NCBI GenBank assembly: GCA_017427465.1
Contig: JAFRST010000043.1
Span: 1 to 64,000 of the forward strand
Direction of reading: 5' to 3'
From: Clostridiales bacterium
GTDB lineage: Bacteria; Bacillota; Clostridia; Saccharofermentanales; Saccharofermentanaceae
Length of the DNA stretch: 64,000 bases
Both the position numbers and the translations under genes were made by a program. This document shows positions 19,095 through 26,047 of the stretch, one piece after another (position 1 is the first letter of the stretch; every line of letters starts with the position of its first letter). The notes beneath the pieces were generated by a model. The model was not told the DNA's origin, searched no databases, and saw nothing but the letters and a program-made list of their open reading frames with translations.

Positions 19095-20429
19095 CTAAAT
19101 AGTCTTTGATTTCATTATGTTTTCAATTGCAAATCGAAATGAGATATTTCCTACCGTTAATTTTTGCCCTGATTTGATCTCATATGCTTTTCCATTCTCT
19201 ATAGGAGAATCTTCAATATATGTCGTGCCCGTACCTTTTGCCGGTTCCAGATAAAAGACTCCGTTTTTTTGCCTGATAACCGCGTGCAGAGGAGATACCA
19301 AAGGATCATCGAGGACTATGTCTGACAAAAAACAATCTGATCCTATGTAAGTCTCGTCTAAATAAACGGAATACTCGTGATTGATTCCTTTGTGATCACC
19401 TGTCAAAGTCAGTTTGCCTGAAGTGAGCGGATGATACGGCTTTTGAACAATCTTTTCAGAATTTCCGAAAGAAAATGATTCGCTATTACCGGTTTCTTCA
19501 GCATTATCGAACAGGTCATTCTCTGATTGGAAAGAACTTTCTGAAAACAGTATCGAACTTCTTTGCCTGGATTGTTTTTGAGTGATCTCGGTCCTGATGT
19601 TTTCTTTGTGCTTTCTCTGCGCCTTAAATACGCTGACAAGAATGATAAATGACAGTGCGGACAAAAAGATGCAGGTCAGATACAATCCGCCGATCAATGA
19701 GAAAACTGATATCAGTGCGGATAAACCTGAAAGAATAAGATCCTTTTCTGATTTTGACAGAGCTTTAAGCTTTTGCGGAAAGAAACGGTCAAAGAAAGAG
19801 TTTTCATCTTTGTTCTCTGATTCAACTGATGCATCTTCATCAATGCCCCTGATCATATCTACGGCTTTCAGGAACATATCTTCATCATTCTCTTTTACGC
19901 TGTAAATCAAAGCGTTCTTTTCATCATCTGTAATCGCACTTTTGAAGAAATCACAGCTTAAGAGCCTTTCCAACCGTAATGCACCTAAAGATGAAATACA
20001 CAGATCGTCAGGTTTACTCTTTATCGGAAGGCAACAAAGTTTAATGGTTATCCCTTCCGGGTCAGTGAATACCATCTCAGGATCTAACACAATACTCGAT
20101 GGCGAGATGAGATTATCCAGAAGCTTGATGAAAGAATAAAAAAGGTCCCCGACGGTTTTGCGTCTCAGGCTGATGTTTTTGGATTCTTTTTTGTGTGAGG
20201 AGATTTTGCTCTGCGGAGAAAATACGGAAAACTCCGCATCGGTTATTGATAAAAAGCCTGAAAATTCGAAGTAACACATTGCTCCGGCTCCAATCTGTTC
20301 GGTAACCGGTGTAAGGTAGAAGTCTGATTTATTGCCGGCAATTACCTCTTCGGCATAAGTGCATAATATATCCGGACTGTCAAACTTCTCTGTGGCGAAA
20401 TATCCGAAGGGGCCCCTTTTTATTTGCAT
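19095..20429 (-). CDS. FHA-domain membrane protein of the Tad cluster (DUF6382-like)
   Basis: A 444-residue protein. The N-terminal half (about 1-200) resembles the DUF6382 region found before FHA domains in Clostridia. Two hydrophobic segments lie at about 228-270, and an FHA domain occupies the last 95 residues (SVYLDETYIGSDCFLSDIVL). FHA domains bind phosphothreonine. Here the usual Gly-Arg of the first binding loop is Gly-Ser and the later Ser-Arg is Ser-Pro (VSPLHAVI), so phosphopeptide binding may be weak or lost. It lies downstream of the Flp pilin with its own AAGGA ribosome site. It may be a membrane scaffold for the pilus machine (inference). Confidence 0.8.
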   Translation of the reverse strand: MQIKRGPFGYFATEKFDSPDILCTYAEEVIAGNKSDFYLTPVTEQIGAGAMCYFEFSGFLSITDAEFSVFSPQSKISSHKKESKNISLRRKTVGDLFYSFIKLLDNLISPSSIVLDPEMVFTDPEGITIKLCCLPIKSKPDDLCISSLGALRLERLLSCDFFKSAITDDEKNALIYSVKENDEDMFLKAVDMIRGIDEDASVESENKDENSFFDRFFPQKLKALSKSEKDLILSGLSALISVFSLIGGLYLTCIFLSALSFIILVSVFKAQRKHKENIRTEITQKQSRQRSSILFSESSFQSENDLFDNAEETGNSESFSFGNSEKIVQKPYHPLTSGKLTLTGDHKGINHEYSVYLDETYIGSDCFLSDIVLDDPLVSPLHAVIRQKNGVFYLEPAKGTGTTYIEDSPIENGKAYEIKSGQKLTVGNISFRFAIENIMKSKTI

Positions 20430-20481
20430 ACTGGTGTTCCTTAATAAGTAGATTCAAAAGTCAAAACGTGAGGATTAAGTG

Positions 20482-20652
20482 TCAGAAAGCAGAAGCTATC
20501 TTCGAGTCGTCAAAGCAGAAGTTCATTACCTTCTGACCATATTCTGTGATACCAGCTCTGAAGATCAGGGCTAATGAAACGAGTACCGCGATGATGATTA
20601 CGATCTCAACGGTTCCCATACCTTTCTTGCTATGTAGTGATCGTTCTCTCAT
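20482..20652 (-). CDS. flp: Flp/Tad-type prepilin (small pilin)
   Basis: A 56-residue protein, too short for a usual gene call. After ten basic residues comes a type IV prepilin cleavage motif: G11 before M12, with Glu at +5 (KKGMGTVEIV), then a 16-residue hydrophobic helix and a short soluble tail. Family knowledge: Flp pilins are cleaved by a prepilin peptidase and polymerise into thin pili. It sits directly after the TadB-TadC gene with a strong GGAGG ribosome site 10 nt before its ATG. No prepilin peptidase is in the window, so it must be coded elsewhere. Confidence 0.9.
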   Translation of the reverse strand: MRERSLHSKKGMGTVEIVIIIAVLVSLALIFRAGITEYGQKVMNFCFDDSKIASAF

Positions 20653-20666
20653 AGTCTTTTCCTCCT

Positions 20667-22232
20667 TTATATGCCGAGTGAGATAATTGCGGGTGTCATT
20701 GCTACCATCAAAACACTGATGAAATCAAGCGTCATAGGTATGATCATTCCAAGTGCTTCGCGTTCCTGCCTTTTGCGGGAAGCGTTTCTGCATAAGTTCC
20801 AACAGGACTGGGCTTGAAGATTAAGCATGTTTAAGACTTCAGATGTTCCTAGTCTTCCGTATCTGGCTATCAGAAGAAGCGCAGCCTGAGCTTCAGGTAT
20901 CTGAATCCTTAAAGAGAATTTTTCGACTGCGTCAGCTGCAGATACACCGCTTAAGATCATGGCTCTAAGATTCTTTATCTCCAGTGACAGGCTCTTGTTT
21001 TCTCCAAAGGCTTTGGAACAGATCGATATAGCTTTTGGAAGCTGCATGCCTGATTCGAGAAGTGTAGATATAAGGCATAAGAATAACGGTATATCACTCA
21101 TAAGATCTTCTCTTTTGCGCTCTACATCAGTACGTATCTCATAACTGCCCAAAAATACGATAGCTATGGCAAACAGGATCGCAAATACAGGGTTCTTTCC
21201 CAAGCTTATGAGTATTGCTGATCCCAACAGCAGGGAAACTGTTCCGGTAAGAATTTGCTTTTTAAGGTACTGCTCGTAAGAAAGATCAGGATTAACGGAA
21301 AGCTCATTGAACAATTCGTGTCTTGAAGTAATGAATCCTGCAGGAAAGATCTTTTTTGTCAGCTTGGTAAGAGGTGTTCTCGGTATCTTGCTGCCAGAGG
21401 ATATTGCCTGCGCCAGTTCTGATTTATATGCTTTTCTTCCTTGCTCATGAGACATATATCTGAACAGCATTGCACACGCGACAATACAGATACCGAATGC
21501 CAAAGCTAAAAGGGTAGATCCTGTTCTGGTATTCCTGGCCATATCCAGATATTCTCTGCTCATATAATTTAGCGCGAATGTTACTCCGAACGGCATAGCG
21601 CAAAGAATCGCGGCTTCAGCATTCTTACCGGCGTTAGATGCAGCTATCTCGCCTTGAACCGCGTTAAGCTCCGAGAGCATCTGACACGAACTTCTGAGAA
21701 TCGATAAACTGTTGTTGCCGATTTCTCCAGATATAGCCAGCGCGTGGAAAACAGGTACAGTCTCCGGAAAAGATAACTGCTGAGCGAAGGTATTAAGAGA
21801 TTCTTCGAGACTTACGTGGAGCTTTAAGTTATTCTCCAGATTGATAAGAGGTTTTAAAAGCATTGAGCGCTTGCCAAATGTTTTTTCAATGACGGGTCTT
21901 ATCAAGAGCAGTGACTTTTCAATAGAGTACCCGCTGGATACGCTCGTGCAGAGGACCTGGAGCAATACAAGGATCTGAGTTCTCATATGCCTGTAGTTGT
22001 TCGAATAGATCTTTTTCATTGCTTCTTTCCAGGGGAGGAAGCTCAGTGTCAGTGCAAGGATCAGCCTTACGATTTTTGAAGATATGAACATGCCCGACGC
22101 GAAGTATACCGCTGCTATGAATAACGGAAATACCCAGAGAGTTTTTATGAGAAAGGAAGAGAAGGAATAGTTCTTCTTATGCGCGGTATTCCATCGCGCT
22201 CTTGATATCTTCAATACTTGCGATACGTTCAA
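20667..22232 (-). CDS. TadB-TadC fusion, Tad pilus inner-membrane platform
   Basis: A 521-residue protein with two type II secretion F domains in one chain. The first lies around residues 85-200 (QVLCTSVSSGYSIEKSLLLI) with a membrane pair after it, and the second around 390-500 (LISTLLESGMQLPKAISICS). In most Tad loci TadB and TadC are separate genes. The open frame extends to an ATG at 22313, but that start would overlap cpaF by 137 nt. A perfect AAAGGAGG at 22248-22241 stands 8 nt before a TTG at 22232-22230, which I take as the start; it overlaps cpaF by 56 nt. The protein assembles pilin with the CpaF ATPase. Confidence 0.85.
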   Translation of the reverse strand: MNVSQVLKISRARWNTAHKKNYSFSSFLIKTLWVFPLFIAAVYFASGMFISSKIVRLILALTLSFLPWKEAMKKIYSNNYRHMRTQILVLLQVLCTSVSSGYSIEKSLLLIRPVIEKTFGKRSMLLKPLINLENNLKLHVSLEESLNTFAQQLSFPETVPVFHALAISGEIGNNSLSILRSSCQMLSELNAVQGEIAASNAGKNAEAAILCAMPFGVTFALNYMSREYLDMARNTRTGSTLLALAFGICIVACAMLFRYMSHEQGRKAYKSELAQAISSGSKIPRTPLTKLTKKIFPAGFITSRHELFNELSVNPDLSYEQYLKKQILTGTVSLLLGSAILISLGKNPVFAILFAIAIVFLGSYEIRTDVERKREDLMSDIPLFLCLISTLLESGMQLPKAISICSKAFGENKSLSLEIKNLRAMILSGVSAADAVEKFSLRIQIPEAQAALLLIARYGRLGTSEVLNMLNLQAQSCWNLCRNASRKRQEREALGMIIPMTLDFISVLMVAMTPAIISLGI

Positions 22233-23373
22233 GTTCTTCTCCTCCTTTATTTCTGTATAGGGTTTTGAGTCGGTATTCGTGATCTTGCGGAGGCAGAACC
22301 TCGCATATCTCATCTATATATCTTTTGCCTTCGCGGCTTCTCATAATGTGCAGCACGATGTTTATTCCCATAGAGACCTGTGTAAGGATCGCGTCGTAGG
22401 GAAGGCTTGAGCCTGACATGATCATGGCAGTTAATCGCTCCATCATCTCAAGACAAGAATTGCTGTGACCGGTGCTCATGGAACCCGGGTGGCCGCTGGT
22501 AAGGCATGACAACAGGTCAGCACTTTCTTTTCCTCTGACTTCACCGACAATAATCCTGTCCGGGCGCATTCGGAGGGATGCTCTTATCATCATGCCTATG
22601 TTAACTTCACCTGATCCGTCAGGTCCCGGAAGTCTTGCTTCCATGCGGACCAGATTATCTATGCCCTTCAAGTTGAGTTCGGCTGAATCCTCGATTGTTA
22701 CGATACGCTCGTTCTTGGGAATAAAACCGGAAAGGCAATTCAAAAACGTTGTTTTGCCTGAGCCGGTACCGCCGCACAAAAAGATAGTTCTTTTATTGCG
22801 AACACATTCTGCCAGAAACCTTGCTGCTTCTTCGCTTATGAAGTTCTGCCTTATAAGTGAGACTATATCGTGCGTGATCCCTGTGAACTTTCTGATGGTT
22901 ACGGTAGTCTCTCTGGATATCGGCGGCAGTACAGCATTAGCTCTTGAACCGTCAGGAAGTCTTAAGTCTCCTATCGGATAGGCTTCGTTAAGAGGTCTGT
23001 TCTGATTGGCGAAGAAGCAAGAGATGCATGTCTTCAGTGATTCTTCATCGCGAAAAGTCAGATCGGACTTATATAGCTTTCCGCCCCTTTCATAAAAGAT
23101 CTTGTTCGGACCGTTTACCATTATCTCCGTGATAGAAGGATCCTCCATAAGAGGCTCGATAACGTCAAGACGCCTTAACGAATTGAATACCGACTGGGCC
23201 ATCTCACGCTTTTGGTCGAGACTCATTTTGTAACTGATATTCTCTGTAATTACATCTGAGATGATTTCTCTTAACTTCTCGTCAGACGGTTCTGATTCTC
23301 CGGAGATCGTATTGAGAACACAATATGTAATCTGTTCCTTGATGTCGGCCGGGCTGCTTTTGACATTTGTCAT
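22177..23373 (-). CDS. cpaF: Tad pilus assembly ATPase (CpaF/TadA)
   Basis: A 398-residue secretion ATPase of the CpaF/TadA family that powers pilus extension and perhaps retraction. Walker A is GGTGSGKT, followed by the acidic box and IIVGEVRGKESADLLSCLTS, then the conserved His-box region TSGHPGSMSTGHSNS. The N-terminal part has the family segment DPSITEIMVNGPNKIFYERGG. The length is typical. Its start overlaps the end of the upstream gene by 4 nt (ATGA). Confidence 0.95.
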   Translation of the reverse strand: MTNVKSSPADIKEQITYCVLNTISGESEPSDEKLREIISDVITENISYKMSLDQKREMAQSVFNSLRRLDVIEPLMEDPSITEIMVNGPNKIFYERGGKLYKSDLTFRDEESLKTCISCFFANQNRPLNEAYPIGDLRLPDGSRANAVLPPISRETTVTIRKFTGITHDIVSLIRQNFISEEAARFLAECVRNKRTIFLCGGTGSGKTTFLNCLSGFIPKNERIVTIEDSAELNLKGIDNLVRMEARLPGPDGSGEVNIGMMIRASLRMRPDRIIVGEVRGKESADLLSCLTSGHPGSMSTGHSNSCLEMMERLTAMIMSGSSLPYDAILTQVSMGINIVLHIMRSREGKRYIDEICEVLPPQDHEYRLKTLYRNKGGEELERIASIEDIKSAMEYRA

Positions 23374-24278
23374 ACGACCAGCCTCCTGTTATCGATGTCA
23401 TCTTCAGGGTTGTCTGAATCGGAGGGCTTATTTGCATAATATACATAGACTCTTTCACGCCCCAGAGTCTGCGTCAGCATAGTTATAAGTTCTGATGCAC
23501 CGATACCTTCTTCGGAACTCTGCGCCGGCAAAAGGATTGAGACCTTGTCACACGAACAGAGCAGCTCCGGAAGATCTTTGGTGCGGAATCCTTCTATTAC
23601 TGTCAACACGTTAACAAGACGGTTGTTTGAATGTGCCAGGTTTGCCGCGTGGGATATCAGAGTTTTGGATCGCTCTATTCCCGCATCGTATATGTCATCG
23701 CAGTTGGTCGTGCTTCCCGGCGTGAGGAATCCGTAATCATCCATGTTGCAGTATTTGAGGATGTCTTCCGGAGCAAACTTCTTGGATCTGCAGGCTTCGA
23801 GGAGGGAAGTCATATTGCTTCTGACAGATCCTTTCCACATTGCTCTGATCTTGCTTGTGAAATCAAGTCTTATGTTGAAGTCAGCACCTGATAATTCTCC
23901 AGACAGTTCGCTTATAAACCTTTCTCTTTCGTCCGAATAGACGAACGGAAGGACAGCGTACATCGAACCTGAAACTGGTCTTATTCCGACCGGGGAATCT
24001 TCTTCATTTTTAAGCATTTGTATCAGTCTTGAACAATCGATGATCCCGCTGCCTTCCGTAAGCCTAATGGGTGAGGTGGTTGAATGAGGTATGTCTGAAA
24101 TGTTGATATCCGCAGGATCGTATATGACACGGGTAAATGTGCTGAAACGGTCTGCATAATCCTGCCTGTCAAGATAGGGATTAACTATGTAAGCATCAGG
24201 GTAAAAACTGATAAGTCTCTTCTTAAGAAGCGAGTATAAGTATTCGTTTTTCTCGTAGATCTTAATTGTGAATGCCAT
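23370..24278 (-). CDS. Divergent CpaE/TadZ-like protein, first gene of the Tad operon
   Basis: A 302-residue cytoplasmic protein of uncertain family. Its position before cpaF is where CpaE/TadZ, the pole-localising ParA-like protein, normally sits. The N-terminal 40 residues look like a receiver-type start (IKIYEKNEYLYSLLKKRL), and GSMYAVLPFVYSDERERFIS may be the remains of a ParA first strand and loop, but there is no Walker A lysine motif. The later LLCSCDKVSILLPAQSSEEG fits the end of a MinD/ParA fold. If so, it is an ATPase-dead homologue. AAAGGGGG precedes the ATG. Confidence 0.65.
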   Translation of the reverse strand: MAFTIKIYEKNEYLYSLLKKRLISFYPDAYIVNPYLDRQDYADRFSTFTRVIYDPADINISDIPHSTTSPIRLTEGSGIIDCSRLIQMLKNEEDSPVGIRPVSGSMYAVLPFVYSDERERFISELSGELSGADFNIRLDFTSKIRAMWKGSVRSNMTSLLEACRSKKFAPEDILKYCNMDDYGFLTPGSTTNCDDIYDAGIERSKTLISHAANLAHSNNRLVNVLTVIEGFRTKDLPELLCSCDKVSILLPAQSSEEGIGASELITMLTQTLGRERVYVYYANKPSDSDNPEDDIDNRRLVV

Positions 24279-24317
24279 ATCGTTTTCCCCCTTTGAAAAG
24301 TTTGGTTCTTAAGGCGG

Positions 24318-24374
24318 ATTGTAAGGCCCCGGGTCCCTTGATAAAAGCGACAAAATACGACAAAAACCGACAAG
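24318..24374 (-). promoter_or_regulatory. Tad operon promoter with GTCG-repeat element shared with comEA
   Basis: On the minus strand three GTCG blocks, each preceded by a T run, repeat every 10 nt (complements at 24368, 24358 and 24348). Exactly 24 nt after the last block is TACAAT (24323-24318), a good -10. No -35 fits at 17 nt, so an activator is implied. The same block and the same 24-nt gap occur before comEA at 61179-61234. The rest of 24279-24503 is AT-rich spacer between this promoter and that of metK. Confidence 0.6.
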
Positions 24375-24503
24375 CTGACAGCCTGCCGCAGCTGATTCAG
24401 GACGGATAATAAATAAATTAATATTATTAACAAATCGGAGTTTTGAACCGGCCCGGCCAAGTTTTTCGAGCTAAACAAGCCGGAAAATACCTTTTGATCG
24501 TGA

Positions 24504-24532
24504 TTGACAAAGCAGGATCGTATCAGTACAAT
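24504..24532 (+). promoter_or_regulatory. Sigma-A promoter of metK
   Basis: A perfect TTGACA (24504-24509), a 17-nt spacer and TACAAT (24527-24532). The predicted start is near 24539, about 20 nt before the SAM-I aptamer. Confidence 0.92.
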
Positions 24533-24559
24533 CTTGTCGTTACAATTTATAATTCATTG

Positions 24560-24656
24560 CTTATCAAGAGAGGCTAGAGGGACCGGCCCGTTACAATAGC
24601 CCGGCAACCGCGGAAAGCAGCGGTGCCAATTCCGGCAGGGAAACCTGAAAGATGAG
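24560..24656 (+). ncRNA. SAM-I (S-box) riboswitch aptamer
   Basis: The family consensus is clear: CTTATCAAGAGAGGCTAGAGG, GGCCC, CCGGCAACC, GGTGCCAATTCC, GAAACCTGAAAGATGAG. P1 pairs CTTATC (24560-24565) with GATGAG (24651-24656). By established knowledge the aptamer binds S-adenosylmethionine and shuts the downstream gene off through a terminator, which is present at 24679-24705. It controls metK, the SAM synthase, giving product feedback. Confidence 0.97.
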
Positions 24657-24678
24657 GATCGTTTATATTAAGCGCAGG

Positions 24679-24705
24679 CCTTCTCCTTTCGGGGGAGGTT
24701 TTTTT
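24679..24705 (+). terminator. Expression-platform terminator of the SAM-I riboswitch
   Basis: CCTTCTCC (24679-24686) pairs with GGGGGAGG (24691-24698) and is followed by a run of T. It lies 34 nt before metK. Confidence 0.9.
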
Positions 24706-24738
24706 CATTGTAAAAGCAATGAGTAGAAAGGAAAGATT

Positions 24739-25929
24739 ATGAGAAACAAAAAAGGAAACTGGCTGTTTACTTCGGAATCGGTTACAGAGGGACATCCCGA
24801 TAAGATCTGTGACCAGATCTCTGACGCTGTGCTCGATGCTATCTTAGAGCAGGACAGCACCGCGCGCGTTGCATGTGAGACATGCACGACAACAGGAATG
24901 GTGCTCGTTATGGGCGAGATCTCGACATCTGCTTATGTTGATATTCCTTCGATCGTCAGGAACACGGTCAAGGAGATCGGTTACAATTCCAGTGAGATGG
25001 GCTTTGACAGCCATTCATGCTCTGTGCTGACATCGATCGATGAGCAGTCTCCTGATATCGCTATGGGTGTTAACGAGTCTTACGAGGCACGTCACGGCGG
25101 TGAGAAGGAGCTTGATACAGGCGCAGGTGACCAGGGCATGATGTTCGGATATGCCAACGATGACACCCCTGAGTTCATGCCTATGCCTATCGCTCTTGCG
25201 CACAGGCTTACAAGACGCCTTACAGAGGTACGTAAGAAAGGTGCCGACTTCTTAAGACCTGACGGTAAATCACAGGTTACCGTAGAGTATGAGAATGACA
25301 AGGTTAAGAGGATCGATGCTGTTGTCATTTCCACACAGCACAGTGCAGACGTTACACTCGAATTCCTTGAGGATTACATCAAGGAGAATGTTATCAAGGC
25401 AGTGATCCCCGGAGATCTCATAGATGAGAATACTAAGATCTATATCAATCCTACCGGAAGATTCGTTGTAGGAGGCCCTCAGGGTGACTCCGGACTTACG
25501 GGCAGAAAGATCATCGTTGATACATACGGCGGTTTTGCACGTCACGGCGGCGGATGCTTCTCAGGTAAGGATCCGACGAAGGTTGACCGTTCCGCTTGCT
25601 ACATGATGCGCTATATCGCTAAGAACATCGTTGCGGCAGGTCTTGCTTCAGAGTGCGAAGTTCAGGTCGCATATGCCATCGGTGTTGCTAAGCCGGTATC
25701 CGTAATGGTCGATACATTCGGAACAGGTAAGATCGATGATGAGAAGATCACTGAAATCGTCAATAAGACCTTCGATCTGAGACCTGCAGCCATCATCAGG
25801 GATCTTGATCTCAGAAGACCCATCTATGCAAAGACGGCAAGCTACGGTCACTTCGGAAGAACGGATGTCGAACTTCCCTGGGAGAAGACCGATAAGGTTG
25901 AAGAGATAAAGAAACTTGCTGGAATCTGA
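24739..25929 (+). CDS. metK: S-adenosylmethionine synthetase
   Basis: A 396-residue cytoplasmic enzyme that makes SAM from methionine and ATP. Signature motifs are present: [20 protein letters not shown] at the N terminus, [12 protein letters not shown], the ATP-binding [20 protein letters not shown] and [13 protein letters not shown]. The length is typical. AAAGGAAAG precedes the ATG. It is monocistronic between the SAM-I riboswitch and a terminator at 25953-25995. Confidence 0.98.
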   Translation: MRNKKGNWLFTSESVTEGHPDKICDQISDAVLDAILEQDSTARVACETCTTTGMVLVMGEISTSAYVDIPSIVRNTVKEIGYNSSEMGFDSHSCSVLTSIDEQSPDIAMGVNESYEARHGGEKELDTGAGDQGMMFGYANDDTPEFMPMPIALAHRLTRRLTEVRKKGADFLRPDGKSQVTVEYENDKVKRIDAVVISTQHSADVTLEFLEDYIKENVIKAVIPGDLIDENTKIYINPTGRFVVGGPQGDSGLTGRKIIVDTYGGFARHGGGCFSGKDPTKVDRSACYMMRYIAKNIVAAGLASECEVQVAYAIGVAKPVSVMVDTFGTGKIDDEKITEIVNKTFDLRPAAIIRDLDLRRPIYAKTASYGHFGRTDVELPWEKTDKVEEIKKLAGI

Positions 25930-25952
25930 TTAGCGGACATTTAGTTTTTCCT

Positions 25953-25995
25953 AAGCCCGGTTAGAGTCTCAACTTTAGCCGGGCTTATTGTTTTC
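25953..25995 (+). terminator. Rho-independent terminator after metK
   Basis: AAGCCCGG (25953-25960) pairs perfectly with CCGGGCTT (25979-25986), followed by ATTGTTTT. Confidence 0.8.
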
Positions 25996-26047
25996 GGATA
26001 GTATGTTTGTTAGCATTTTGAAAAGCATTACTTAAAGAAGAGCGTTC

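Noticed and set aside
22233..22313. Upstream ATG as the TadB-TadC start
   Set aside because: It needs a 137-nt overlap with cpaF; a strong ribosome site points to the TTG at 22232.
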